Source: Echinicola salinicaeni (GTDB lineage Bacteria > Bacteroidota > Bacteroidia > Cytophagales > Cyclobacteriaceae). Taken from it: a DNA stretch of 64,000 nt. The notes under the pieces were generated by a model. It had not been told where the DNA came from. It searched no databases and saw only the letters and a program-made list of their open reading frames with translations. The position numbers were made by a program, and so were the translations under genes. This document shows positions 9,218 to 19,158 of the stretch, one piece after another; position 1 is the stretch's first letter; each line of letters opens with the position of its first letter. Location of the stretch: contig NZ_JACODZ010000007.1 in NCBI RefSeq assembly GCF_014280965.1, positions 62,001 to 126,000 on the forward strand, read 5' to 3'.

Positions 9218-10858
9218 TTACTGAAAAAGTGCCCTGGCAATTTCTTCATCCCTGTTATAAATATCTTTTCTAATATAGTTCTTGCCACCTGTATCTGTCC
9301 AAAAAGTGAGATACAAAATCACTACAGGTATTTTTTTCTTTAGCATCACAGCAGTTTCCTTTCCAGAATGCATGGCTTCATAGATTTTTTCCTTATCCCA
9401 TAAAGCGTTGTCTTGCAATATGACCTCAGCAAATTCTGCCGGCTTATGAAGTCGGATACAACCATGACTGAATGCCCTTATATCTTTATCAAAAAGTGAC
9501 TTACTGGGAGTATCATGGATATAGACATTGAATTTATTGGGGAAAATAAATTTCACTAACCCCAATGAATTATGGGGCCCAGGTGATTGCCTGACCATAT
9601 AAGGGAAATTCTTTACCGAAACTGTAGACCATTCCAAACCCGCAGGATCCACCTCCTTTCCCGAATAAGTCAGAATCTTCATATGATTCCTACTTAAATA
9701 ACTTGGATCTCTTTTAATCTTGGGAATCATCTCTCCCCTTACAATAGACAATGGCACAGTCCATGTTGGACTGAATACGATATAAGACATTTCTCCATTA
9801 AACACTGGAGTCGACCTGTACTGCTTCCCTACAATCACCTTGGAACTGAAAAGCGTATCCAAACCATTATCTTGGACATAATCCAGTTGATAATTGGCAA
9901 TATTTACCATAATAAACTTATCCTCAACCACTGTATCGGGTAGCCACCGAAGTCTTTCTAGGTTAACAGCTATGCGCAGGATCATATCTTCGGGGGTTTC
10001 ATTCAAAGCACTAATAGTTGCTGGACCAATCACCCCATCTGGATTTAGACCAAAGCGCTTCTGAACCTTTAATACCTCCTTCAAAAGGGCAGAATCATAC
10101 AATTCACTATCTACTTCTGATCCTTCTCCAATAAGCCTTGACCTTATTTCAACAATTAGTCGGTTTCTATCGCCAAGCTTTATAAGTTTTTTATATTCCA
10201 ATTCAGGCGTATTCTCTTCTTGGGAAGAGGCCATTTTATAATAGTCCCTTAAACTCTCCCGGATATTCGCATAAACCTTATACTCCGGCCAAAAGCCTCT
10301 AATACTTTGCCCTATGGAATCTCCCTTGACGGCACTTTCAAGCACTTCTTCAAACTTAACCTTCACCGTCTTAGCCTGAATTTGCCAATTGGTCTTAATA
10401 GCCTCTTGTGGGGTTTTCCCCTTATACAGGTCAGTGGCCAACTTCAGGTAGCTTTCGGAAAAAATCAAATCAACATAAGCCAACTGCAGGGCATTCTCTC
10501 CCATCTTCTCAATCTCAAAATTCATGATAATATCATCAAGTTGGCCCAAATAATAATCTTCAGGCACCAAGCCATCATACAATGACTCCCTGACCTGATC
10601 TCTAAGGACCAAAGCTTGACTGCTTAAACCACCTTCCTTGGTCCATGCTTCCTTAAACTCCCTTTTGGAATAAAATTTTATCAATAAATCATACTGGCTA
10701 AAATTCACTTTTGAATCATGAGACAGCTCTCCAAGGCTGCTTGACTCCAATATATTCCTGATTTCGGAAGCAACCCCTAGCTCCTTGGATTGTGCTTGCA
10801 AACTTAAAATGGAGAAAAAGGAAATGACTAAAACAAAAATGATCTTATTCATAAACAA
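9218..10858 (-). CDS. L,D-transpeptidase with scaffold and peptidoglycan-binding domains (YcbB/LdtD-like)
   Basis: The protein has 546 residues. It starts with a signal peptide, MNKIIFVLVISFFSILSLQAQ (the second in-frame ATG at 10852 is as good a start as 10858). Next is the helical scaffold domain (about 40-230), a peptidoglycan-binding domain (about 255-300; VQKRFGLNPDGVIGPATISALN) and the YkuD catalytic domain (about 325-495). The latter has IHDTPSKSLFDKD and the active-site SHGCIRLH with Cys467. It makes 3-3 cross-links between meso-diaminopimelate residues of neighbouring stem peptides in the periplasm. A terminator separates it from kdsA, so it should have its own promoter in the 27 bp upstream or within the hairpin region. 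Confidence 0.92.
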   Translation of the reverse strand: MFMNKIIFVLVISFFSILSLQAQSKELGVASEIRNILESSSLGELSHDSKVNFSQYDLLIKFYSKREFKEAWTKEGGLSSQALVLRDQVRESLYDGLVPEDYYLGQLDDIIMNFEIEKMGENALQLAYVDLIFSESYLKLATDLYKGKTPQEAIKTNWQIQAKTVKVKFEEVLESAVKGDSIGQSIRGFWPEYKVYANIRESLRDYYKMASSQEENTPELEYKKLIKLGDRNRLIVEIRSRLIGEGSEVDSELYDSALLKEVLKVQKRFGLNPDGVIGPATISALNETPEDMILRIAVNLERLRWLPDTVVEDKFIMVNIANYQLDYVQDNGLDTLFSSKVIVGKQYRSTPVFNGEMSYIVFSPTWTVPLSIVRGEMIPKIKRDPSYLSRNHMKILTYSGKEVDPAGLEWSTVSVKNFPYMVRQSPGPHNSLGLVKFIFPNKFNVYIHDTPSKSLFDKDIRAFSHGCIRLHKPAEFAEVILQDNALWDKEKIYEAMHSGKETAVMLKKKIPVVILYLTFWTDTGGKNYIRKDIYNRDEEIARALFQ

Positions 10859-10884
10859 AGATTTATTCCCTTGAATTTAAAAAT

Positions 10885-10910
10885 AAAAAAGCCGATCAAA
10901 TCGGCTTTTT
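10885..10910 (-). terminator. Rho-independent terminator of kdsA
   Basis: A short stem GCCGA/TCGGC with A/T extension on both sides (10886-10895 with 10901-10910) is followed in the minus direction by TTTTTT. It lies 10 bp after the kdsA stop. Confidence 0.8.
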
Positions 10911-10919
10911 TATAATTTA

Positions 10920-11768
10920 TTATTGAACTTCAAAATTCATATAACGTTGACCAAGACTCCAGCTTTCCTTAAGCATACTTAAGAAATCCGCCATCCTATG
11001 CAAAGGGATCATATTTGGACCATCACTTAGCGCTTTGGCTGGCTCTGGGTGCGTTTCTATAAAAAATCCATCCACACCAGTAGCTGCTGCTGCTCTGGCC
11101 AAAAATGGAGCAAATTCCCTCTGACCACCACTGGAACCTCCTTGCCCACCTGGCTGCTGTACAGAATGGGTAATATCAAAAACTACAGGGGCAAACTGCC
11201 TCATGGTTGGCAAAGACCTCATATCCACCACCAAATTATGATACCCCATTGTAAAACCTCTCTCAGTAAGACAGACATTATCGTTACCGGTGGACCTCAC
11301 CTTATTGACAGCATATTGCATATCTTCAGGCGCCATAAATTGACCTCTTTTGATCTTAATGGCTTTACCTGTTTCTCCTGCGGCCAGGAGTAAATCAGTC
11401 TGCCTACATAAGAATGCTGGAATCTGCAAGACATCTGCCACCGCTGCCACCTCGTTGGCTTGGTAACTTTCATGAATATCAGTGACTACTGGCACGCCAA
11501 GTTCCTTCCCTACTCTTTGGAGTACTTCCAAAGACTTGTCCATTCCAATTCCACGAAAAGACCCAGAGGAAGTCCTATTGGCTTTATCAAATGATGCTTT
11601 AAAAACATACGAAAACCCGTTCTTCTCTGCCTCTTCCTTTACCGTGCTACCTATTTCCATGCAGATATCAAAACTCTCCACGGCACATGGGCCCGAAAAC
11701 AATACTGGCTTATCTTTGCCCAAAACCACCTCATCAGTGATTTTCATGGCCTGCTTAAATACTTGCAT
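10920..11768 (-). CDS. kdsA: 3-deoxy-8-phosphooctulonate synthase (Kdo-8-phosphate synthase)
   Basis: It condenses phosphoenolpyruvate with arabinose-5-phosphate to Kdo-8-phosphate for the inner core of LPS. The 282 residues carry the family motifs [53 protein letters not shown] and [14 protein letters not shown]. Cys28 in GPCAVES sits where metal-dependent enzymes (Aquifex type) have their metal-binding Cys. The metal-independent E. coli enzyme has Asn there. This one should therefore need a divalent metal. It starts 4 bp after kdsC, which supplies the next step. Confidence 0.97.
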   Translation of the reverse strand: MQVFKQAMKITDEVVLGKDKPVLFSGPCAVESFDICMEIGSTVKEEAEKNGFSYVFKASFDKANRTSSGSFRGIGMDKSLEVLQRVGKELGVPVVTDIHESYQANEVAAVADVLQIPAFLCRQTDLLLAAGETGKAIKIKRGQFMAPEDMQYAVNKVRSTGNDNVCLTERGFTMGYHNLVVDMRSLPTMRQFAPVVFDITHSVQQPGGQGGSSGGQREFAPFLARAAAATGVDGFFIETHPEPAKALSDGPNMIPLHRMADFLSMLKESWSLGQRYMNFEVQ

Positions 11769-11772
11769 GATG

Positions 11773-12330
11773 CTATTTTTCTATCAATTCTTTAATAATC
11801 TTTTTCAAAAGCCCCTTTGAGCTCAATATCAAGTCTCCAACTTCACGGAAAACGCCTCTTCCTCCCATTAATGAAGAAACCATGTCCACTTCATCTCTTA
11901 CATAAGGCAAGGCATCCAATGGCGCTACAGAAAGACCTACTTTAGTAAGGATAGGCAAATCAATCAAATCATCACCGATATAAGCTACCTCGGACAATTT
12001 CAGATTAAATTCCTCCAATACCTCGTAAAGTTTTTCTCTCTTATCCCTGATGCCATGGTGGTGGAAATCAAAGCCAAGCTCCTTACACCGACTTCTCACC
12101 ACTGGTGAATTACGTCCTGTTATCGCCCCGATCATCACTCCATTGTTTTGCAAAACTTTCACGATCAAGCCATCCTTGACATTGAACTTTTTCAATTCGA
12201 GATAATGATCATCATATATCACTCCCCCATCTGTCAAAACGCCATCCACGTCAGTAATAAGCAATTTGATTTTGGAGGCCTTTTCATAAATTTCTTCCGG
12301 AATATCCTTAAGGTAATTCTTCATAATCAA
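11773..12330 (-). CDS. kdsC: KdsC-type HAD phosphatase (Kdo-8-phosphate phosphatase)
   Basis: The protein has 185 residues, a minimal HAD fold without cap. Motif I is [14 protein letters not shown] (nucleophile Asp27, Asp29), motif II is AITGRNS, and the motif III/IV region is [12 protein letters not shown]. It removes phosphate from Kdo-8-phosphate to give free Kdo. Its stop is 4 bp before kdsA and its start overlaps the stop of the preceding GNAT-nitrilase gene by 4 bp (ATGA), so the three form one unit. Confidence 0.93.
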   Translation of the reverse strand: MIMKNYLKDIPEEIYEKASKIKLLITDVDGVLTDGGVIYDDHYLELKKFNVKDGLIVKVLQNNGVMIGAITGRNSPVVRSRCKELGFDFHHHGIRDKREKLYEVLEEFNLKLSEVAYIGDDLIDLPILTKVGLSVAPLDALPYVRDEVDMVSSLMGGRGVFREVGDLILSSKGLLKKIIKELIEK

Positions 12331-13871
12331 TTATTTTTTTTCCATTGTATGGAATATAAATCAAGTCTTCTTTGATCTAGGTTCCTGACACTTCCCACCT
12401 TCCTCAATTTCGTCAACAAGTCAAGATCCACATCAGCCACGATTGTGGTTTCAGTATTAAGTGATGCTTCCGCCACAACGGCATCATGCGGGAACGAAAA
12501 ATCTGAAGGGGAATAAATAGCTGCCTGAGAATGCTGTATATCCATATTTTCCACTCTTGGCAAGTTGCCTACCGAGCCTGTAATCGCTACATAACACTCA
12601 TTTTCCACAGCCCTGGCCTTGGCACAAGTACTCACGCGAAGGTAGGCATTTTTGGTATCAGTCCAGAATGGGACAAACAATATATCCATCTCTTGCTCAG
12701 CCAAAATCCTTCCCAATTCAGGAAACTCCACATCATAACATATCAATATACCAATCCTTCCTGCGTCAGTATTGAATACACGAATGCCATTCCCTCCTTG
12801 CAGTCCCCAATATGACTGCTCATCAGGGGTTATATGAAGTTTATACTGTTTATCTGTAGTACCATCTCTTCGGCAGAGATAACTCACGTTTCTAAGTCTT
12901 TTCCCATCATATTCAGGCATACTTCCCGCTATTATATTCACATTATAAGACAAGGCGAGATCCTGCATTCTCTGAACAACCTCCTCTGTATAATCTGCTA
13001 AGTTCCTGATCGCTTCTGAAGCATCCATATCATTAAAATCTGCCAGCAAGGGTGCATTGAAGAATTCAGGTAACAAACAAAAATCCGATTTATAGCCTGA
13101 AACGGTATCAACAAAGAATTCCACTTGCTGCATCAAATCATCCACATCACTAAATCGACGCATTTTCCATTGGACCAAGCCCAATCTCACTATGGATTTT
13201 TGGTTACCAATCAGCTTTTCTTCCTTTTCGTAGTAGATATTATTCCACTCCAACAACGTCGCATAAGCCCTTGACTCCTTATCCTCCGGAAGGTATTTGG
13301 TGATTACCTTTCTAACATGGAATTCATTGGCCAGCTGAAAAGACAGTACCTGATCATATATCTCCTTGTTCTTTACCAGCTCAATATATTTTCGTGGGGT
13401 AATTTTATCCGCATAATTTTTATAACCAGGAATCCTTCCTCCAGCGATGATGGAACGTAAATTAAGGTTCTCACAAAGTTCCTTTCGAGCATCATACAAC
13501 CTTCTCCCCAATCTTAATCCTCGATATTCTCTGTCCACAAATACATCGGTACCATACAGGGTATCCCCATTTTCCATATCATGCGTATCAAACTTCCCAT
13601 AGCCCGTGATTTCGTCATAGGTATGATTATCCCCAAACTTGGAATACTCCACAACCAAACTCAAGGCTACAGCAACGACCTTCCCATTGTCTTCAATACA
13701 AATCTGACCTTCTGGGAATGCCTTAATTTGATTCTTAAACTCTTGCTTGGTATAAGTCATCTCCTTCTCCTTATAGATCGAGATCATGATATCTCTGATA
13801 TTTTCAAAGTCAGACAGAATGACGTTTCGGAGTTTTAGCCGGTGTTCCAGCTCTTCTTTTTGCTTGCTCAT
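12327..13871 (-). CDS. GNAT acetyltransferase - carbon-nitrogen hydrolase (nitrilase) fusion
   Basis: The protein has 514 residues and two domains. The N-terminal part (about 14-210) is a GNAT acetyltransferase with VFVDREYRGLRLGRRLYDARKE, the acetyl-CoA loop. The C-terminal part (about 228-500) is a nitrilase-superfamily amidase with catalytic triad Glu269 (CLLPEFFNAP), Lys344 (QYKLHITPDE) and Cys378 (ILICYDVEFPE). Such fusions are known in Bacteroidota and elsewhere, but their substrate is not established as far as I know. It heads the kdsC-kdsA unit and overlaps kdsC by 4 bp. Whether it acts on LPS precursors or is only co-expressed cannot be told. Confidence 0.92.
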   Translation of the reverse strand: MSKQKEELEHRLKLRNVILSDFENIRDIMISIYKEKEMTYTKQEFKNQIKAFPEGQICIEDNGKVVAVALSLVVEYSKFGDNHTYDEITGYGKFDTHDMENGDTLYGTDVFVDREYRGLRLGRRLYDARKELCENLNLRSIIAGGRIPGYKNYADKITPRKYIELVKNKEIYDQVLSFQLANEFHVRKVITKYLPEDKESRAYATLLEWNNIYYEKEEKLIGNQKSIVRLGLVQWKMRRFSDVDDLMQQVEFFVDTVSGYKSDFCLLPEFFNAPLLADFNDMDASEAIRNLADYTEEVVQRMQDLALSYNVNIIAGSMPEYDGKRLRNVSYLCRRDGTTDKQYKLHITPDEQSYWGLQGGNGIRVFNTDAGRIGILICYDVEFPELGRILAEQEMDILFVPFWTDTKNAYLRVSTCAKARAVENECYVAITGSVGNLPRVENMDIQHSQAAIYSPSDFSFPHDAVVAEASLNTETTIVADVDLDLLTKLRKVGSVRNLDQRRLDLYSIQWKKNN

Positions 13872-14031
13872 GCTTTAATTAGCTCTACGATCACACAAAT
13901 ATGCTAAACAAAATCAGTGTTATAATTTCCAACACAAAAATAATTCCTTTAGCCCACAACTGGTTTCACAATATAAATATTATTATTTTGTACCATACAA
14001 CTGTTTTTAAATCTCAATTGCCCGGAAAAAC

Positions 14032-14934
14032 ATGGAAGAACTTTTACAAGATGTGAAGAAGGACGGATTCAGTGCCTTTTTGGACAAGTTTAATGAATTA
14101 TTGGAATATGTGGTCATCACCCTTGGTGAATCCAAACTGACCGTAGGAGAAATAATTGCCATTGCATTCTCTATTTTCCTTTTGCTAATTGTAACAGAAT
14201 GGATTCGAAAATTCATCGTCAATAAAGTACTTACCCGCTATAATATGAATATTGGCACCCGACAATCTGTGGGCACCATTATTCGCTATGCACTATTGAT
14301 TTCCGGCTTTGTAATCATCGTCCAGAATTCAGGAATTGACTTGAGCGCATTGGGTATACTAGCAGGTGCCTTGGGGGTAGGTATTGGTTTTGGTCTGCAA
14401 AATATCACCAACAACTTTATCAGTGGGCTAATCATTCTTTTTGAACAACCTATCAAAGTAGGCGATAGAATAGAAGTAGCAGATGTTAATGGTGACGTCA
14501 TCAAAATATCAGCTAGATCTACCATGGTCGTCACCAATGACAATATCTCCATTATTGTCCCTAACAGTCAGTTTATCGATAGCCCTGTAATCAACTGGTC
14601 GCATAATGATCGCAATATCCGTTTTAATTTCCCTGTAGGGGTTTCATATAAAGAAGATCCTCAAAAAGTAAAGACCATCCTAATGGAGGTCGCCTCAAAT
14701 AATGAAGGAGTCCTCAACAAGCCTAGCCCTGATGTCTTATTTACAGATTATGGTGATAATAGTATCAATTTTAACTTAAGGGTTTGGACTTCAGATTATA
14801 TCAATAGACCCAATGTTCTAAAGAGCCAGCTTTACTACGAAATATTTAAAAGATTCAACGAAGAGGGAATAGAAATCCCATTCCCACAAAGAGACCTACA
14901 TTTAAAGTCTGGATTTGAAAAGCTTGAAAATTAG
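14032..14934 (+). CDS. Mechanosensitive channel of the MscS family
   Basis: The protein has 300 residues with three predicted membrane helices: about 42-64 (IIAIAFSIFLLLIVTEWI), about 83-103 (IIRYALLISGFVIIV) and the Gly/Ala-rich pore helix TM3 at about 108-135 (LGILAGALGVGIGFGLQN). After it comes NFISGLIILFEQPIKVGDRI, the start of the beta domain typical of MscS, then the cytoplasmic vestibule with IIVPNSQFI. It is the short form without extra N-terminal helices. Such channels open under membrane tension and release solutes during osmotic downshift. It is divergent from the GNAT-nitrilase gene. Confidence 0.95.
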   Translation: MEELLQDVKKDGFSAFLDKFNELLEYVVITLGESKLTVGEIIAIAFSIFLLLIVTEWIRKFIVNKVLTRYNMNIGTRQSVGTIIRYALLISGFVIIVQNSGIDLSALGILAGALGVGIGFGLQNITNNFISGLIILFEQPIKVGDRIEVADVNGDVIKISARSTMVVTNDNISIIVPNSQFIDSPVINWSHNDRNIRFNFPVGVSYKEDPQKVKTILMEVASNNEGVLNKPSPDVLFTDYGDNSINFNLRVWTSDYINRPNVLKSQLYYEIFKRFNEEGIEIPFPQRDLHLKSGFEKLEN

Positions 14935-15019
14935 TTGTTTATTTACATTAATAAGTAGGATTAACGTAAAGTAAGGCAATAGAAGCACGAGTTTTTCCCC
15001 ACTGAACAAATTATTTTGG

Positions 15020-15982
15020 ATGAAGCGTTTACTGTTCATATTTTTTATCCTATTCCTTTCATGGGAAAGCTATGCCCAAAGCTTTTATCGCTTTAGGTTT
15101 GAAGAAGCTTGGTCTGTAGGAATGGGAGGAGGAGTTACCCAGTATTTTGGCGAACTTTATTCCTTATGGAAATATGAGGAAGGCATACAGCCGGATTTCA
15201 ATTTTTCGGCCAATGTCCGCAGAACTATTGGCACAAAAACCCGACTTAGACTAGAAGGTTCCTTTATCCAAATGTCCGGCCAAGATCCACCAGCAGATCC
15301 CCGTAGTTTAAGAACACCGAGAAACCTACATTTTAGAGCAAGGAATTTTGAAGCGGCTTTTCTATTCGAATACCATTATAAGCCGGTCAAGCTCAACAAT
15401 ATTACCCGTCACTTCCTCAACTGGTACATCTTTGCGGGAGTAGGAGCCAGCACCAATACCCCTAAAGCACAATTAGACGGGGATTGGGTCAGCCTCCGCC
15501 CTTTGGCACTGGAAGGAAAGGAATACCCTGGGGTAATTGTTGTTTTCCCAATGGGGCTAGGAATGAAATACAAGCTAAACGTATATACAGACCTATTCTT
15601 AGAAGGGAATTACAGATTTACCCTAACGGATTATATGGATGATATAAGTGCTTTTAATATCAAGGACTTTTATCAGGATTTATTAGAAAGCTATGGAGAC
15701 TTCGGCGAAGGCCTAATGCCCGAAAGATTAAGACTGGCTGTCAGAAACCCTGACTGGTTGGATGATAGCGGCATGCCCGACGTTGAAAAAATCAGAAACG
15801 GGACCTATTTCGATAAACATGGCAATTTTCAACACCGCATCAGAAGAGGTAGCGGTCTGAAGCACCGATACGACGGTTATTTCACCCTGAATGTCGGGGT
15901 TGAAATTTATTTCTCTCGGGATATCTGGGAAAACTGGCTCAGAAGAGGAAGAACGCGACAACGCGGCTGGAGATTCTGGTAA
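15020..15982 (+). CDS. DUF6089-like predicted outer-membrane beta-barrel protein
   Basis: The protein has 320 residues with a clear signal peptide (MKRLLFIFFILFLSWESYAQ). The mature part has alternating aromatic/polar strands (GGGVTQYFGELYSL, LRLEGSFIQMSGQD, FLNWYIFAGVGAS, DLFLEGNYRFTLTDYMDD) and a final strand YFTLNVGVEIYFS before a basic tail with five Arg (RRGRTRQRGWRFW). It resembles proteins annotated DUF6089 in Bacteroidota. Role unknown, probably an outer-membrane structural or assembly component. It follows the mscS gene by 85 bp on the same strand. Confidence 0.8.
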   Translation: MKRLLFIFFILFLSWESYAQSFYRFRFEEAWSVGMGGGVTQYFGELYSLWKYEEGIQPDFNFSANVRRTIGTKTRLRLEGSFIQMSGQDPPADPRSLRTPRNLHFRARNFEAAFLFEYHYKPVKLNNITRHFLNWYIFAGVGASTNTPKAQLDGDWVSLRPLALEGKEYPGVIVVFPMGLGMKYKLNVYTDLFLEGNYRFTLTDYMDDISAFNIKDFYQDLLESYGDFGEGLMPERLRLAVRNPDWLDDSGMPDVEKIRNGTYFDKHGNFQHRIRRGSGLKHRYDGYFTLNVGVEIYFSRDIWENWLRRGRTRQRGWRFW

Positions 15983-16044
15983 TAGTTAGATAGGAGATAT
16001 AAGACACTATACTTAGAACTTGCTTTTTATTTCTTCTTCTCACT

Positions 16045-16079
16045 CTTCGTACTTTGCACCTCAAACTTCGAACTTAACC
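16045..16079. repeat. Degenerate short intergenic repeat
   Basis: The stretch has a broken repeat of the type CTTCG/T-ACTTTG (CTTCGTACTTTG, then CTTCGAACTTAACC). It resembles the decayed intergenic repeat tracts common in Bacteroidota chromosomes. It lies between the DUF6089-like gene and the leuS promoter. Confidence 0.3.
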
Positions 16080-16122
16080 TGACTTACTGTGCAAATACAA
16101 AGGCATATCCCATTTATTTTTT

Positions 16123-16130
16123 TAATTTTG
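16123..16130 (+). promoter_or_regulatory. Candidate -7 element of leuS
   Basis: TAATTTTG followed by C fits the TAnnTTTG consensus and lies 36 bp before the leuS ATG, giving a leader of about 30 nt. No clear -33 TTTG is found at the standard distance. Confidence 0.45.
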
Positions 16131-16166
16131 CAAGCAATCCTATTCTAAGTAACAATTTTGCTAAAA

Positions 16167-18941
16167 ATGGCTGAATATAATTTTCAAGAAATAGAAAAAA
16201 AATGGCAGGACAAATGGGAAGCTTCCCAAATCTTCAATGCCAAAGTTGACCCACAAAAACCTAAATTTTACAGTTTGGATATGTTTCCCTACCCTTCTGG
16301 AGCAGGGCTGCATGTAGGACACCCACTGGGCTATATTGCCTCAGACATTGTCACCAGGTTCAAAAGACTTCAAGGTTTTAATGTGCTGCACCCAATGGGC
16401 TATGATTCCTTTGGATTGCCTGCTGAGCAATATGCCATCCAAACTGGTCAACACCCAGCCATTACCACAGAAGAGAATATAAAAAGATACACCGAGCAGC
16501 TTAAAAATATCGGTTTTGCTTTTGACTGGGACAAAGAAGTCAGAACTTCAGACCCTAATTACTATAAATGGACACAGTGGATTTTCATGCAACTGTTCAA
16601 CAGTTATTATGATAAAGATGCTGATAAAGCCAAGGACATCGCTGAGCTGATCAAAACTTTTGAAGCTGAAGGAAATGCCAAGATCAATGTGGTGAGTGAT
16701 GAGGATACTGAAATCTTTACCGCTGAAGACTGGAACAGTTATTCGGAAAAGCAACAACAGGAAATATTATTACAATATAGATTAACCTACTTGGCTGAAA
16801 CCACTGTAAACTGGTGTGCAGCCTTGGGAACCGTGCTTTCAAATGATGAGGTGAAAGATGGCTTCTCTGAAAGAGGAGGCCACCCTGTTGAAAGAAAGAA
16901 GATGATGCAGTGGAGTATGCGTATAACAGCCTATGCAGAGCGTCTTCTTAATGACCTTGAAAAAGTAGATTGGCATGAGCCTATCAAGGAAATGCAGCGT
17001 AACTGGATAGGACGCTCCACTGGCGCAGAAATGGTTTTCCAAGTAAAGGACTCCGACAAAAAAATCAAGGTCTTTACCACAAGAATAGACACCATTTACG
17101 GTGTAACATACCTTGCATTGGCTCCAGAAAGTGAATTGGCAGCTGAACTGATCACTGAAGACCAAAGAACTGAAGCAGAAGCTTATATTGAAGTAGCCAA
17201 AAACCGTTCTGAAAGAGACCGAATGAGTGATGTCAAAACCATCTCTGGTGCTTTCACTGGCAGTTATGCCATTAATCCTTTCAACGGTGAAGAAATCCCT
17301 GTTTGGGTAGCAGATTATGTTTTGGCTGGTTATGGAACTGGGGCTGTGATGGCCGTTCCTGCTCATGATGACAGAGATTATAGATTTGCCAAGCACTTTG
17401 GAATGGAGATTCGCCAAGTACTTGAAGGAAGCACTGAAGAAATTCCTTTCGACGGATGGGGTGCTACTGCGATGAACTCTGATATCATCAATGGATTACC
17501 GATGAGGGAAGCCATGGACAAAGCCATTGCATTCCTTGAAGAGAACAAAATCGGTAAAGGCAAAATCCAATACCGTATGCGTGATGCTATCTTCACCAGA
17601 CAGCGTTACTGGGGTGAGCCACTTCCAGTTTACTTCAAAGATGGCATCCCTTATTTAGTGGAAGAAAAAGACCTCCCAATTGTCCTTCCTGAAGTAGACA
17701 AATACTTACCTACTGAGGACGGTGCTCCTCCACTTGGCAGAGCAAAAGATTGGACCTATAAAACCAAAGATGGAGAATATCCGCTTGAATTAAGCACCAT
17801 GCCTGGTTGGGCAGGTTCATCCTGGTATTTCCTTAGGTATATGGATTCCAAAAACAATGATGAATTTGTAAGCAAAGCAGCCCAAAACTACTGGGAAGCT
17901 GTTGACCTATACATCGGTGGTGCTGAACATGCTACGGGCCATTTGCTTTATAGTCGTTTCTGGACCAAGTTTCTTTATGACCGAGGATTGATCAATATAG
18001 TGGAGCCTTTCAAAAAGATGATCAACCAAGGCATGATCCAAGGTCGCTCGAATTTTGTCTACAGAGTAAAAGGCACCAATAAATTTGTCAGTCATGGACT
18101 TAGGAAAGACTATGATACTGCTGCCATGCACGTGGATGTAAACATTGTGTACAACGACCACTTGGACCTTGATAAATTTAAGGCTTGGCGACCAGATCTT
18201 GCCGACGCTGAGTTCATCCTTGAAGATGACAAATATGTCTGTGGAGCTGAAGTGGAAAAAATGTCCAAATCCAAGTACAATGTGGTCAATCCAGACGATA
18301 TCATAGAGCGCTATGGTGCGGATACTTTGCGACTATATGAAATGTTCTTGGGCCCATTAGAGCAATTTAAGCCTTGGAACACCAATGGTATCGATGGCGT
18401 ATCCAAGTTCTTAAAAAAGGTATGGAGGCTATTCCATGATAAGAATGGTAATTTCGCTGTTTCTGATGCCGCTCCGAAAAAGGACGAACTGAAAGCACTT
18501 CACAAAACCATCAAGAAGGTAGAAGAGGATATGAACAATTATTCCTTCAACACTTCTGTATCAGGTTTTATGATCTGTGTGAACGAGCTTAGCGCAATGA
18601 AATGTAATAAGCGTGAAATACTGGAGCCATTGGCCGTAATCCTTTCACCCTTTGCCCCTCATATTGCTGAAGAGTTATGGTCCCTATTAGGCCATGAAAC
18701 CTCAGTAGTGGAAGCCAGCTTCCCTAAATACAATGAAGAGTATTTGGCTGAAAATGCCCATGAGTACCCTGTTTCTATCAACGGTAAGATGAGAGCAAAG
18801 CTTCCACTTTCCTTGAGCTTAAGCAAAGAGGAAATTGAAAAAGCGGCATTATCGGATGCTAATGTTACTAAATGGCTAGACGGAAAAACACCGAAAAAAG
18901 TCATCGTGGTACCTGGAAAAATCGTCAATATCGTCGTTTAA
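16167..18941 (+). CDS. leuS: Leucyl-tRNA synthetase
   Basis: It attaches leucine to tRNA-Leu in the cytoplasm. From the ATG at 16167 it has 924 residues. The frame is open to a TTG at 16158, but [14 protein letters not shown] is the usual beginning. The class I motifs are the HIGH signature as HVGH (residues 49-52, in [16 protein letters not shown]) and KMSKSKYN. The CP1 editing domain lies between them (for example [20 protein letters not shown]) and the anticodon-binding domain follows KMSKS. Between about residues 150 and 200 there is an acidic, Lys/Glu-rich insert ([19 protein letters not shown]) absent from the E. coli enzyme as I remember it. I take it as lineage-specific. Confidence 0.98.
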   Translation: MAEYNFQEIEKKWQDKWEASQIFNAKVDPQKPKFYSLDMFPYPSGAGLHVGHPLGYIASDIVTRFKRLQGFNVLHPMGYDSFGLPAEQYAIQTGQHPAITTEENIKRYTEQLKNIGFAFDWDKEVRTSDPNYYKWTQWIFMQLFNSYYDKDADKAKDIAELIKTFEAEGNAKINVVSDEDTEIFTAEDWNSYSEKQQQEILLQYRLTYLAETTVNWCAALGTVLSNDEVKDGFSERGGHPVERKKMMQWSMRITAYAERLLNDLEKVDWHEPIKEMQRNWIGRSTGAEMVFQVKDSDKKIKVFTTRIDTIYGVTYLALAPESELAAELITEDQRTEAEAYIEVAKNRSERDRMSDVKTISGAFTGSYAINPFNGEEIPVWVADYVLAGYGTGAVMAVPAHDDRDYRFAKHFGMEIRQVLEGSTEEIPFDGWGATAMNSDIINGLPMREAMDKAIAFLEENKIGKGKIQYRMRDAIFTRQRYWGEPLPVYFKDGIPYLVEEKDLPIVLPEVDKYLPTEDGAPPLGRAKDWTYKTKDGEYPLELSTMPGWAGSSWYFLRYMDSKNNDEFVSKAAQNYWEAVDLYIGGAEHATGHLLYSRFWTKFLYDRGLINIVEPFKKMINQGMIQGRSNFVYRVKGTNKFVSHGLRKDYDTAAMHVDVNIVYNDHLDLDKFKAWRPDLADAEFILEDDKYVCGAEVEKMSKSKYNVVNPDDIIERYGADTLRLYEMFLGPLEQFKPWNTNGIDGVSKFLKKVWRLFHDKNGNFAVSDAAPKKDELKALHKTIKKVEEDMNNYSFNTSVSGFMICVNELSAMKCNKREILEPLAVILSPFAPHIAEELWSLLGHETSVVEASFPKYNEEYLAENAHEYPVSINGKMRAKLPLSLSLSKEEIEKAALSDANVTKWLDGKTPKKVIVVPGKIVNIVV

Positions 18942-18963
18942 GAGTAAAAAACCATATAATTAG

Positions 18964-18998
18964 AGGTTAGTCTTCACATAGAGGACTAACCTTTTTTT
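18964..18998 (+). terminator. Rho-independent terminator of leuS
   Basis: A 9-bp stem, AGGTTAGTC at 18964-18972 with GACTAACCT at 18984-18992, is followed by a run of seven T. It starts 22 bp after the leuS stop. Confidence 0.88.
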
Positions 18999-19129
18999 AT
19001 TGTAGCTCATTTCCAATAACCATCAAACTATCAATAAATTACAAAGCACTCCATTTTCATTTCACCCGTATCAAAAACAACTAAAAACTACATATTTTGC
19101 TTTTTATGAGGAAGAATCAGCCAAATTTA

Positions 19130-19137
19130 TATCTTTG
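19130..19137 (+). promoter_or_regulatory. Candidate -7 element of the SlyD-like gene
   Basis: TATCTTTG fits TAnnTTTG and lies 21 bp before the ATG at 19159, giving a short leader of about 15 nt. No good -33 element is seen. Confidence 0.4.
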
Positions 19138-19158
19138 TTTAAAAGCAAAACATAATAT

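Noticed and set aside
16839-17417. Open frame of 192 codons opposite leuS
   Set aside because: Antisense to the editing domain of LeuRS, which is intact.
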